Below, piece by piece: positions 1-8,942 of a stretch of DNA of 64,000 bases. Under the pieces are notes generated by a model, which was not told where the DNA came from, searched no databases, and saw only the letters and a program-made list of their open reading frames with translations. The stretch lies in assembly GCF_007748195.1 (NCBI RefSeq), contig NZ_CP037920.1, positions 6,511,300 to 6,575,299 of the forward strand, given 5' to 3'. The position numbers were made by a program, and so were the translations under genes. Position 1 is the first letter of the stretch, and every line of letters begins with the position of its first letter. The stretch is from Gimesia aquarii (lineage in GTDB: Bacteria > Planctomycetota > Planctomycetia > Planctomycetales > Planctomycetaceae).

Positions 1-218
1 ATGGGTGCTTTGAGTAAATCACAATACGCCGGTTGCAATAATTCCGATCCTTGATGAAAGCGCGTTGGAAAAAGCCAGAATTCCCGATGAGCTACCTGGA
101 ACCCCTGTCGCCCTTCATGAATTCCCCCTTTTCGAACAATGACGGACTGAATGCCTTGCCCTAATGCAGCACAGATGCCCCCCCACTCCTTAAATGCCAT
201 TCGATTTTGTATCAGCAT
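1..218 (-). CDS. DUF1802 family protein, N-terminal part (cut by window edge)
   Basis: An open reading frame on the minus strand begins in this spacer and runs off the left edge without a stop. About 72 residues are visible. The pattern KEW..ICAALGQG, then VRKGGIHEGR, then FQVAHREFWLFPTRFHQ fits the start of the DUF1802 family, small proteins of unknown function in planctomycetes and cyanobacteria. ATG codons lie at 218 and, in frame, at 200; neither has a clear Shine-Dalgarno sequence. The residues just after 200 look most like the family start, so the true start may be 200. The assignment rests on remembered family patterns. No function can be given. Confidence 0.7.
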   Translation of the reverse strand, partial: MLIQNRMAFKEWGGICAALGQGIQSVIVRKGGIHEGRQGFQVAHREFWLFPTRFHQGSELLQPAYCDLLKAP

Positions 219-262
219 ATTTTTACCAAGCGAAATACGATCATAGGATAAAGTAACTTAGT

Positions 263-2212
263 TCACTTTTTCTTCGAATTTGGATTTCTCATCCAATACA
301 AATAACCGTCTTCAGCTCCGACAATCAAATCACGGACACCATCTCGATCCCAATCAACAGTGCAGGGACTACTGGTATGACCGGCCAGTTTTCGTGTGCT
401 GAGAGGCCCATGGTTTTTTAAGATAACCTTGCCATCAACGGTTTTCTCATTGCGATAAAAATCAGCATTCATACTATTCACGAGCAAATCCAGCCGACCA
501 TCTCCGTCCCAGTCGACGACATGGAGTTTATAACGACCACTACCACCTGCTCGTTTCGAATTTAATTGAATTGGTTTAAGAGACTCATCGACGAAAATTC
601 TTTGGCCCGGCAATAGTTTTAATTTTCCCCCATCATGAACACGTTTAAAAAACGCAATATATCCTTCATGATCCAGCATCACTAAGTCGGTTAATCCATC
701 TTGGTCATAGTCAATTGCGACAGGCGTCGTTCTCCACTGTGTCACCAATTGCTTGCCACGCGGGTTCCACCAGTTCCATGCTGGTTTAGGAGTGGCACCT
801 TCCCATTCCACATTCACAGTTTGTGCTGAGGCCAACTTTGGTTCTTTTCGAGTACCAATGTTCTGATACCAGAGAATTTCCCCCCAAATCGAATTGACCA
901 ATAAATCAGGTAGGCCATCTTGATTCCAGTCCGCAACCGTTTGAGTAGTGTATCCCCATTTCGCTTCGCAGGGACCTTGAATCGAACCATTGGGCCCTGC
1001 CTGAATACGAATCGGTCGTCCTCCGGCCTGTAAATAACTCGGTTCAGAAAGTTTGGGAGAACTAGTATTGCCATCCAGATTCTCAATGAACCCAATGTAA
1101 CCGGCGGTGTTACCACAAATCAGATCTTCATCTCCGTCTCCGTCCCAGTCAAAAGCATAAGGTGTTGCCAGTGCACCAAACTTAACACCAGCTGCTTTTT
1201 GTCGGAAATAGCGTGGAGGTAGAAATTGAGGAAGCCCTCCCAGCAGTTCTCCAGTATTCTCCATAAAAGCAACACGTCCATCTTCATCACCAATCACCAG
1301 ATCCGTGTCTCCATCTTTGTCCCAGTCAATGGCAGAAGGGACAATCATCTGAAGATCCATCTGTAGCGGCTGACCATTGCTGGTTAAACGGCGACCAGCC
1401 ACATAGCGGGGTTCTGATCGTGTTCCTGTGTTCTCGAAATAGGTCAACTGATCAAGAAATTCGCCACAGATCAAATCGAGATCCCCATCATGATCGAAGT
1501 CAGCAAAATTAGGAGAGGGCCAACCAAATACTTCGAGGGGACGATCTCCAATTTTGATTTTTGCTGGTTTCTCATACTTCGGTTTTTTATCACTACCCGA
1601 ATTTTTCAATACATATACAAAGCCACGGAGCGGGCCATTAGTCCATTGGCCTAGTTCGTTATAGGCATCATCCCATCCATAGTCACTCCAGTCTCCTACT
1701 CCTACAATAAGATCGTGGTCTTTGTCTCCATCATAATCAACGTAGAACCATTGGTTGCCCCGAACTTTACTTCCATGAACGTTTCTATCGACGGGTAATG
1801 CGGTCAGCTTATCGAAACCCTTCTTTTTAAAATCGATGGCTTCACGCCCTGAAACCAGGACTCTAGGTTTTCCGTCTACATAAGAAAGACAAGTATTATG
1901 ATACCCTTTCCCCAACCGCACACCGGGTTCGAACACAGGCAGTTTTTCTGCTTTATCTGATCGATTTTCGAAAAAGTAAGTTCCATTAGATGGTTTATCC
2001 GGACAGGAAACCAAAAGATCCATGTCGCCATCACCATCATAGTCCATGGGAAGAGGCCAGGCCCACAGGCCGACTCCTAAATCTACTTCAAGCTGTGGAT
2101 TGTTGTAGGTCAACTGCTCTAACTCTTCTGCATATAACGAAAATGTCCATGAAAGTAGCAAGACCATAAAACAGAAATGAGAAACGGTTCGAAATCTAAA
2201 AAAAGCGGGCAT
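263..2212 (-). CDS. Secreted FG-GAP/VCBS repeat protein
   Basis: 649 residues. It starts with a signal peptide (hydrophobic stretch about residues 12-28, ending near YAEE). The rest is a series of FG-GAP/VCBS-type repeats with Ca-binding-like motifs such as DYDGDGDMD, DYDGDKDHD, DFDHDGDLD, DWDKDGDTD, DWDGDGDED, DWNQDGLPD, DYDQDGLTD, DWDGDGRLD and DWDRDGVRD, each followed by a short sheet and often an 'ENTG'-like turn. Such repeats form a beta-propeller like integrin alpha chains. Known relatives are exported and often unassigned; binding of polymers or surface adhesion is plausible but not shown. It is transcribed away from the K+ transporter gene at 2365. No catalytic domain is visible. Confidence 0.85.
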   Translation of the reverse strand: MPAFFRFRTVSHFCFMVLLLSWTFSLYAEELEQLTYNNPQLEVDLGVGLWAWPLPMDYDGDGDMDLLVSCPDKPSNGTYFFENRSDKAEKLPVFEPGVRLGKGYHNTCLSYVDGKPRVLVSGREAIDFKKKGFDKLTALPVDRNVHGSKVRGNQWFYVDYDGDKDHDLIVGVGDWSDYGWDDAYNELGQWTNGPLRGFVYVLKNSGSDKKPKYEKPAKIKIGDRPLEVFGWPSPNFADFDHDGDLDLICGEFLDQLTYFENTGTRSEPRYVAGRRLTSNGQPLQMDLQMIVPSAIDWDKDGDTDLVIGDEDGRVAFMENTGELLGGLPQFLPPRYFRQKAAGVKFGALATPYAFDWDGDGDEDLICGNTAGYIGFIENLDGNTSSPKLSEPSYLQAGGRPIRIQAGPNGSIQGPCEAKWGYTTQTVADWNQDGLPDLLVNSIWGEILWYQNIGTRKEPKLASAQTVNVEWEGATPKPAWNWWNPRGKQLVTQWRTTPVAIDYDQDGLTDLVMLDHEGYIAFFKRVHDGGKLKLLPGQRIFVDESLKPIQLNSKRAGGSGRYKLHVVDWDGDGRLDLLVNSMNADFYRNEKTVDGKVILKNHGPLSTRKLAGHTSSPCTVDWDRDGVRDLIVGAEDGYLYWMRNPNSKKK

Positions 2213-2263
2213 TATTGAAATTCCTAAAACGGAATGAGTAGTATCGTTACAAAACAGCAGACG

Positions 2264-2272
2264 TGCTATAAT
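2264..2272 (+). promoter_or_regulatory. Extended -10 promoter candidate for the K+ transporter gene
   Basis: TGCTATAAT forms an extended -10 element (TGn plus TATAAT, hexamer at 2267-2272) about 93 bases before the start codon at 2365. No good -35 box is at the right spacing. Inference from sequence only. Confidence 0.4.
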
Positions 2273-2364
2273 CTCTCAATTATTTATAGCTACTTCTATT
2301 TAACTCGAATGCTCTGGAAGATTCCAGTCGTTAAATTAGTACAGAATCAATAAGTTGAAATATA

Positions 2365-3924
2365 ATGAATTGGTTGCTTCTTTGTCGTTTATTAGGCCTT
2401 GTGGGGATGCTTGTTGGTGTCTCTATGGTATTCAGTCTCCCCTGGGCATTTCCTGCTTTTGGTGAAACCAGTGAATTTGAATCAGCCGGTTTTTGGGGAA
2501 TTTGCGGTGCGATTGGCTGTAGCCTGGCATCAGGTGTAATCCTCTACACTCTCGGCCGCAACGAGCATGGCACAATTTTGCGAAAAGAAGCGTTAGCCGT
2601 TGTCGGTCTGAGCTGGATTTATGCCGGAGTTCTTGGTTGCCTGCCTTTCCTGTTTTCAGGAACGATGGTGGATGCTGATCTACCGATGACCATCCCAGAT
2701 GCGTTATTTGAGTCTATCTCTGGATTCACGACAACGGGGGCTTCCGTGTTGAGAGAATTGGAAGACCCGGCCCTGGTTCCCCGTTCGGTGCTGTTTTGGC
2801 GAAGCTTCACCCACTGCCTGGGAGGCATGGGAATCATTGTCTTGTTCGTTGCAATTCTAAGTCATCTGGGGGCTGGTGGAAAAGCTCTCATGCGACGCGA
2901 GGTTCCCGGCCCCACAAGTGAAGCTGTCCGACCACGCGTGCGCGAATCGGCCATCGTCATGTGGACAATCTATGTGGCTTTTACTCTTATCCTGGCATTG
3001 ATTTTGTGGTTGGAAGGGATGAGCGTCTTTGACGCATTTTGTCACAGTTTCGGTTCCATGGCTACTGGTGGCTTTAGCACACACAACGCCAGCATTGGCT
3101 ATTTCAAGAGCCCGCTTATTGAATTTACGATCGCGCTATTTATGATTGCTGCTGGGACGAACTTTTCACTTTATTTTCTTTCTATGAAAAATATTCGCTC
3201 ACAGGATAAATCTTGGAAACACTTTATCGCGCCGCTTCGAAATGATATCGAGTTTCGCACTTATCTGATCATTTTAGGAGCCGCAACCCTCTTCCTGACT
3301 TACAACTTAATGAAAAATCAGATTTATAGTAATCTGCCTGACGCCATTCGTTACGCCGGCTTTCAAGCGGTTTCCATCATGACTACAACCGGTTATGGAA
3401 CTGGAAACTACGACACCTGGAATGAGTCTTCTAAAATGTTACTGTTATTGCTGATGTTTGTCGGCGGAAGTGCCGGTTCTACAGCAGGAGGTATTAAAGT
3501 CATTCGGTTTGTGCTGTTTGCCAAAATCATTTGGCTCGAAATTGAAAAATCATTCCGACCGAATGTCATTCGCCCAGTGCGCATTGGGACAACCAACATA
3601 GAACAAGGAATTCGACACGATGTTACTGTTTATTTCAGTCTGGTATTAGCCATTTTTATATTCAGTTCCCTGCTGCTAACTGCGATCGAGCCTAATACAG
3701 AATGGCAAATGAATAAACCTGAGAAATTGATCGATTGCACTAGCGCGGTTGTCGCGACATTAAATAATATTGGCCCGGGAGTCGGAGAATTGGGACCCAC
3801 GGAAAATTATGCCGACTTTACACTGGCGGGAAAATCCCTTTTAACAGTTCTCATGTTACTGGGCAGACTCGAACTCTTCGCGATTCTGGTATTACTGGTC
3901 CCTTCCTTCTGGAAAAACTATTGA
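2365..3924 (+). CDS. TrkH/KtrB-type potassium uptake membrane protein
   Basis: 519 residues, very hydrophobic, with the fourfold repeat (M1-P-M2) of the TrkH/KtrB superfamily. Four filter loops are visible: TTTGAS (about 122-127), ATGGFST (about 233-239), TTTGYG (about 340-345) and NNIGPG (about 467-472). The central glycine of each filter is kept. The length and the N-terminal extra helices match TrkH better than the shorter KtrB. It would move K+ (with H+ or Na+) across the cytoplasmic membrane and normally needs a TrkA/KtrA nucleotide-binding partner. No such gene lies next to it here, so the partner is elsewhere. A bidirectional terminator follows at 3940. Confidence 0.9.
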   Translation: MNWLLLCRLLGLVGMLVGVSMVFSLPWAFPAFGETSEFESAGFWGICGAIGCSLASGVILYTLGRNEHGTILRKEALAVVGLSWIYAGVLGCLPFLFSGTMVDADLPMTIPDALFESISGFTTTGASVLRELEDPALVPRSVLFWRSFTHCLGGMGIIVLFVAILSHLGAGGKALMRREVPGPTSEAVRPRVRESAIVMWTIYVAFTLILALILWLEGMSVFDAFCHSFGSMATGGFSTHNASIGYFKSPLIEFTIALFMIAAGTNFSLYFLSMKNIRSQDKSWKHFIAPLRNDIEFRTYLIILGAATLFLTYNLMKNQIYSNLPDAIRYAGFQAVSIMTTTGYGTGNYDTWNESSKMLLLLLMFVGGSAGSTAGGIKVIRFVLFAKIIWLEIEKSFRPNVIRPVRIGTTNIEQGIRHDVTVYFSLVLAIFIFSSLLLTAIEPNTEWQMNKPEKLIDCTSAVVATLNNIGPGVGELGPTENYADFTLAGKSLLTVLMLLGRLELFAILVLLVPSFWKNY

Positions 3925-3939
3925 TGCAGGAACAAAAAA

Positions 3940-3964
3940 GGAGCACTGTCTAGACACGTGCTCC
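3940..3964. terminator. Bidirectional terminator hairpin
   Basis: A 7-bp stem, GGAGCAC at 3940-3946 and GTGCTCC at 3958-3964, lies between convergent genes. The A-run at 3934-3939 gives a T-run on the minus strand, so termination is best supported for the minus-strand gene. Confidence 0.6.
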
Positions 3965-3992
3965 AAAGATTATTTTCGATTGTTTTTTCTGA

Positions 3993-4970
3993 TTAAATCT
4001 TTTCCGGCTTTTGACCTGTTTTATACTTTTTAGGACCGGTACCGGAATTATTCGGATCATATTTCCCTACAACTTCTGTATTCGCACCTTGCTGAGGAAT
4101 TTTGTCTTCCATTCCCAGCGCCCACAAAATTCCATTGAGCGACAGCTTTCGTACGTTTGGATCCTTAAAATCGAAAGGATGTGCTGTGGTTGTAAAGAAT
4201 ACTCGTCCTTTGGTTCCATCTTTCCCTTCATAGGTCTTCGTCCACGCCACGGGGTTACTCATCGGGAATTTTTTAGTATTTCCTTTCTTCTGATGATTTG
4301 ATTTTAGCGAGTGGCCCGTCAAAAGCGGTTGGCTATCGCCGGCCAATTTGTGACCATCACTACCGCCGTGAACGTGATAGAGCCATGAATAGGCTTTATA
4401 CGGTTTCACACCTCGTAAGACGGGATGATCTTTTACCTCTTCATCTATTGTCACTTTGGTCAGATGTTCGTGGCCATCACCGAAGTGACCATGATGAGTA
4501 ATCCATCTTTGTCCAACCAGATCAGCAATTTTTTTATTATTCCAATCTTTATAAGGACTCTTTGGATCCCGGAACAGAAACGCATGCGTTGCCGTACGAA
4601 AGCCGACGATAGGTTTTCCAGATTTCACATAGTTCAAAAAATGTTGAAACTGCTCAGGAGGTAGATCACGAAATCGCGTATACAAAACCATCAAATCAGC
4701 ATCTTTAAGCGCTTCCAGTCCACTGATCGATTTTTGATTTCCCGGCGCAATATTTCCATCTTGATCAAGTGAATAACATATCGTGACATCAAAGCCATAA
4801 TCTCGCTTCAATATTTTTGCTAACATGGGCATCGATTCTTCTGACCGATATTCATCATCACCGGTCACAAAAACCACATGGGGTTTCTCACCCGCTTGCG
4901 TCTCTGCTATGAATGTTGATCCCAACATGATTGAAGAAAAACAGATCAAGAGAAAAGAAAACGGTTTCAT
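3993..4970 (-). CDS. Secreted ThuA-like domain protein
   Basis: 325 residues from the ATG at 4970. This start has AGGAG seven bases upstream and opens a clean signal peptide ([17 protein letters not shown]...). An in-frame ATG at 4985 would add five residues but lacks a ribosome site. The mature part is a ThuA-like (trehalose utilisation) domain with a glutamine-amidotransferase-like fold: [43 protein letters not shown], a [10 protein letters not shown] loop and [20 protein letters not shown]. The C-terminus is basic. ThuA-like proteins are abundant in planctomycetes; their exact reaction is mostly unknown, with sugar metabolism the usual guess. It is divergent from the SGNH hydrolase gene at 5190. 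A related ThuA domain is in the fusion at 51145. Confidence 0.85.
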   Translation of the reverse strand: MKPFSFLLICFSSIMLGSTFIAETQAGEKPHVVFVTGDDEYRSEESMPMLAKILKRDYGFDVTICYSLDQDGNIAPGNQKSISGLEALKDADLMVLYTRFRDLPPEQFQHFLNYVKSGKPIVGFRTATHAFLFRDPKSPYKDWNNKKIADLVGQRWITHHGHFGDGHEHLTKVTIDEEVKDHPVLRGVKPYKAYSWLYHVHGGSDGHKLAGDSQPLLTGHSLKSNHQKKGNTKKFPMSNPVAWTKTYEGKDGTKGRVFFTTTAHPFDFKDPNVRKLSLNGILWALGMEDKIPQQGANTEVVGKYDPNNSGTGPKKYKTGQKPEKI

Positions 4971-5189
4971 GAATACTCCTGCCAACGCTGAGGGCTACTA
5001 TCTGTGTGAAGTATAACAATTAACTTCGGTTCAGCTTCTATCGTATCGGATCAGGGGACCTTAAATCAATTGTTGAACGGGAGAACTCTTGACCTTGCCC
5101 TTCAGATTCTGCATGCTGGAGAGTATAAAAACTTCCAAAGTCAGTTAGAAATTCCATTTTTACTTCTTTTGATCGAGTTAGTAAGCAGC

Positions 5190-6404
5190 ATGAAAACCAA
5201 TATTTTCAGGACCATCCTGATTTCCTGTTTCACTCTGACCATCGTGTTTTCCTTCAAGATGAATCTCTATGCAAAAAAACCGAAGAATCTTCCTGACGTC
5301 TCTGCGCAGCACATCCACCTGCGAGGGAGTTATCAGAATAGTAAACAGAAATTTGAAGCGAAAAAAACGGGCCACGTCGCTTTTCTAGGTGGTTCTATCA
5401 CTGAAATGAACGGCTACCGCCCGATGGTTTGCCAATTCCTGGAGAAAACGTTTCCAGAAACAAAATTTCAGTTTACGAACGCAGGTATCTCATCGACCTG
5501 TTCGAACACAGGCGCTTTCCGCACTAAGCGTGATGTTTTGAGTGAAGGTCCCGTTGATCTGTTTTTTGTGGAATTCGCTGTGAATGATGATCAGGACGCA
5601 GGTCATACAGCAACAGCCGCCGTACGTGGTATGGAAGGTGTGATCGCACAGATTCGCCGCCACAATCCGTATACTGATATTGTAATGGTACACTTCGTCA
5701 ATCCATCCATGCTGAAAACGATTCAGCAGAAAAAAAAGCCACTCTCCAGTTCCAGCCACGAACGTGTTGCCGAACACTATCGCATTGCGACCATCGATTT
5801 GGCGAGTGAAGTTGCCCGGCTCATTGATGACAATCAACTAACCTGGAAACAGTTTGGAGGGACTCATCCCGCACCATTTGGAAATGCAATCTGTGCTACG
5901 ATGATTGAAAAGTTACTCACTCAAGCTTGGCAGGAAAAGGGACAACGTGCCAAACACACTTCCCCCAAAGCACCACTTGATCAATTCAGTTTCCTAAATG
6001 GTCGTTTGATTGATATTAAGAATGCGAAGCCACAATCGGGATGGACCATTGAAGTTCCCAAATGGGATTCTATTCCTGGAAGTAAACGCAGTCGGTTCAC
6101 AAGTATTCCGATGTTAACAGCTACTAAGCCAGGAGCGGAAATAGAACTCTCTTTTGAAGGGACAGCACTGGGCGTTTATGTTGTTGCCGGACCCGATGCA
6201 GGGATACTGGAAGTGAGTATTGATGATAGACCCTTTCAGCCTTTTGATCTTTATCACCATTATAGTAAAGGCCTGCATTACCCGCGCTCTGTTGTATTTG
6301 ACAGCCAGTTAAAGCCGGGTAAGCATCGGGCGAAGATCAGGCTGAGTGAGAAATCATCTAGTAAAGGACATGCTGCCCGCATCATGTCTTTTGTTGGTAA
6401 TTGA
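5190..6404 (+). CDS. Secreted SGNH/GDSL-family hydrolase
   Basis: 404 residues from the ATG at 5190, chosen because it opens the signal peptide (MKTNIFRTILISCFTLTIVF). A longer frame open from 5070 adds 40 residues without signal-peptide character. Block I is FLGGSITEM with nucleophile Ser at about 69, block III is EFAVNDD (Asn about 132) and the block V His is in GGTHPAPFG (about 226). The usual Asp two or three residues before that His is not obvious. Family members are esterases or acetylesterases on carbohydrates or lipids. A C-terminal beta-rich part (about 265-404) looks like an accessory domain. The substrate is unknown. It ends 48 bases before the convergent neighbour, and I see no terminator hairpin between them. 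Confidence 0.8.
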   Translation: MKTNIFRTILISCFTLTIVFSFKMNLYAKKPKNLPDVSAQHIHLRGSYQNSKQKFEAKKTGHVAFLGGSITEMNGYRPMVCQFLEKTFPETKFQFTNAGISSTCSNTGAFRTKRDVLSEGPVDLFFVEFAVNDDQDAGHTATAAVRGMEGVIAQIRRHNPYTDIVMVHFVNPSMLKTIQQKKKPLSSSSHERVAEHYRIATIDLASEVARLIDDNQLTWKQFGGTHPAPFGNAICATMIEKLLTQAWQEKGQRAKHTSPKAPLDQFSFLNGRLIDIKNAKPQSGWTIEVPKWDSIPGSKRSRFTSIPMLTATKPGAEIELSFEGTALGVYVVAGPDAGILEVSIDDRPFQPFDLYHHYSKGLHYPRSVVFDSQLKPGKHRAKIRLSEKSSSKGHAARIMSFVGN

Positions 6405-6452
6405 AAGAACTGATTAATCGGTTGCTGCAAGCCAACATTCTGATGATTCGTA

Positions 6453-8849
6453 TTAAAAGAAATCGAGCCGAACGTCAAACAGCTTTTGCCGGTCACCTCG
6501 ATTTTGAAAATCGTCTAACATCGCCTCCATATCAGGGCGAAGGAAATCGTTAAACTTTCGCATTCCACCAATACGAACTTCAAGGCGTTCATCATAATCC
6601 ACAAGCTCTGGAGAAAGCCATAACGTGGTGATTTTTCCTCCAGACCGAACATAAATCACATTGCCTACCTTGATGCTGACATTCAAAGGAACTGGTCTGG
6701 CCTGAATACGTTTATTCCCGTTTACAATTTTGGGTCGCATGATTTGTGGAGGAAATTTCTCGGTGCGTACCCAATAAAACCGGTTATCGATTGGACGCAG
6801 AATTTTTTTTTCGATCTCTTTCGGATATTTAAATCGCTGTTGCAGATCCATCCAGTTAAACAGATTATGAATTTCTTCATAATAATTCTCGTAACCGCGC
6901 CCTTTATACTCAGCATAGATGACATCATAACCGTATCGCATCATGCGATTCACCACGAGAGAATTGTGTGCGAGTGTATCACGATCAAGTTCCCCGCCCA
7001 CAATATACCACGGTAAATGCTTTGCGTTTTTCCAATAATGCAAATTGAATGCACTGGTTTTGCCTGCGATCGGAATCACACCTGCAAACAGACTGGGATG
7101 AGACATACCGATATCAAAGGCAGCATCTGCACCAGTGCCATGTCCTGCAAGAAAAATGCGGTCAGAATCGACACTGAAACGTTTGCGGGCATCGCGTATC
7201 GACTGAATCACCGCGTAATGCGCAGTCACATTGTCGTGGTAATCCTGCTGGCCTTTCTGCAGATATTCAGGAGAAATCACGATATAACCCCGGCGTTGTG
7301 ATTGGCCGGGACCGTTTTTAAACCTTCCCCACCAACTCAACTCTGATTTGGTTGTCCGATGGGACGGACGCAGCGCGACAATCATCGGGTAGGAATGATG
7401 AGGGTTATATTCGATTGGTAATAAAACTGAATACGAAACGGGAACCTCTGCATTTGGATCCGTTACTTGAATCGAAAACGCTTGAGCATTGTCTCTGACA
7501 GGAGCTTCTAATACCGAGGGAAGAAGCGGAATCATTTGTTTCACAACTGCAGTCGAAATGCCTTCCAGTTTATTGAGCGCCTCCAATATTGCTTCTTGCT
7601 GCTTTTCTTCTTCGCTACGCAAGTAGTCGAGAACCTGTGCACGGGCAGTCCAAAAATTTAAAGCGGTATCCAGATCAGTGACCACATTCGCTGCACCAAC
7701 TATCCACCCCGAATAAGCGATCGCTAATTTTTCCCGGGCAGAGAGAGAATCGTCGCCCTCCAGATTCAGGAAAGCAGAGAGCCTCTCTACAGATTCGAAA
7801 TTGAGCTGAGTGATCACTTCCCGACGATAAGCTTGCAACAAATTTTTAGTGGTTGGATCTTTGACTTCTGCTTCCAGCTCTCCCAATCGAAATTTGGCTT
7901 TTTCGATTTGCTCATGACGTTCACGATAATTTTCTTCTACTTCTCTAATTTGCCTAAGAATCGATTGGCTGACATTATTCGTGGGAAACTTTGTAATCGC
8001 CAGTTGTGCCAATTGGTGCTGGCCTGCTTTACGACGCTGCTTGAGTTCATCCAGAAGCTGTTGACTATGCAACGTACGCAAATCTTTCACAAATGTCGTG
8101 ATTTTCTCTTTGTACTCAGGAAAGTCTCTCTCGATGCCATCAAATGCTTCCGCTGCTTGAAGATATAATCCTGCCTGAATGTAAAACCGGGCAACAGCGA
8201 TGCGCTCGTTTGGGTTAAGAGGATCAATCGTACGATTGAGCATTGCTTTGAGAATTTCGTCTTTTACAGAAGTCGTTCTAAGCCCTAACTCCCATTGATG
8301 CTTCAAACCGATCACTTTGAGATGATGAGGAGTGATCTCCGTGACTCCCTGTAACAAAGGCAGTTGCCCTTTGCTTGTTTTGAGAGTGACGGTACGACGT
8401 CCATATTCATCAAAATCAGTGACATCAATATATGATCCCACTTCTTTCAACATATGCTGGCGACCACTGGTTTGTTGACTTAGCTCAAACGTCTCCAGTA
8501 AGGAAAGATCCTGATCATTGTTTAAGCGTACGACTGACCTGCGCGGCACAAAGTAGCGAATCATGCCATTATCAACCATCAGAATCGGAGCCGCAGGATC
8601 CGGGTCTTCAGGTCCTTTGCCTTGAATTTTCGCAGCCAAAGCATCAGTCAGACCTAGAATAGGCGCCAGCTCGCCACGAATGATGGTTCCGTTTTTCAGT
8701 TCCACTTCCCCTGCCCAAACGTTTCCAGCGAGAGATAGACCTTGCCCGAGTAAGAACAAGTATGCCAGAAGAATGACGCTTGCTCTTTTGAAACAAAGAT
8801 TCGCGCAGTGATAGCGGGAAACAGATTTGGAAAATATTCGTTCAGTCAT
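6453..8849 (-). CDS. Exported protein with helical repeats and an alpha/beta-hydrolase domain lacking the nucleophile Ser
   Basis: 798 residues. N-terminal membrane or signal segment (about 23-46), then a small beta domain starting GEVELKNGTIIRGE. A helical, TPR-like, charged region spans about 200-440. A C-terminal alpha/beta-hydrolase domain resembling PHB-depolymerase or prolyl-oligopeptidase-type esterases begins near 450. The nucleophile elbow, normally G-x-S-x-G, reads GHGTG (about 569-573), so Gly stands where Ser should be. The sheet and elbow context (RIFLAGHGTGADAAFDIG) is otherwise well kept. It may be a binding or scaffold protein rather than an esterase. The kinase gene upstream ends 93 bases before this start on the same strand, so co-transcription is possible. 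Confidence 0.75.
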   Translation of the reverse strand: MTERIFSKSVSRYHCANLCFKRASVILLAYLFLLGQGLSLAGNVWAGEVELKNGTIIRGELAPILGLTDALAAKIQGKGPEDPDPAAPILMVDNGMIRYFVPRRSVVRLNNDQDLSLLETFELSQQTSGRQHMLKEVGSYIDVTDFDEYGRRTVTLKTSKGQLPLLQGVTEITPHHLKVIGLKHQWELGLRTTSVKDEILKAMLNRTIDPLNPNERIAVARFYIQAGLYLQAAEAFDGIERDFPEYKEKITTFVKDLRTLHSQQLLDELKQRRKAGQHQLAQLAITKFPTNNVSQSILRQIREVEENYRERHEQIEKAKFRLGELEAEVKDPTTKNLLQAYRREVITQLNFESVERLSAFLNLEGDDSLSAREKLAIAYSGWIVGAANVVTDLDTALNFWTARAQVLDYLRSEEEKQQEAILEALNKLEGISTAVVKQMIPLLPSVLEAPVRDNAQAFSIQVTDPNAEVPVSYSVLLPIEYNPHHSYPMIVALRPSHRTTKSELSWWGRFKNGPGQSQRRGYIVISPEYLQKGQQDYHDNVTAHYAVIQSIRDARKRFSVDSDRIFLAGHGTGADAAFDIGMSHPSLFAGVIPIAGKTSAFNLHYWKNAKHLPWYIVGGELDRDTLAHNSLVVNRMMRYGYDVIYAEYKGRGYENYYEEIHNLFNWMDLQQRFKYPKEIEKKILRPIDNRFYWVRTEKFPPQIMRPKIVNGNKRIQARPVPLNVSIKVGNVIYVRSGGKITTLWLSPELVDYDERLEVRIGGMRKFNDFLRPDMEAMLDDFQNRGDRQKLFDVRLDFF

Positions 8850-8942
8850 ACTGAATTCATCGTCAAACAGACTGACGGAATGTGAGAAATATATAATACC
8901 ATAAACTATTTACGTCTATGGAATCTAAAAATTGATAAATTT

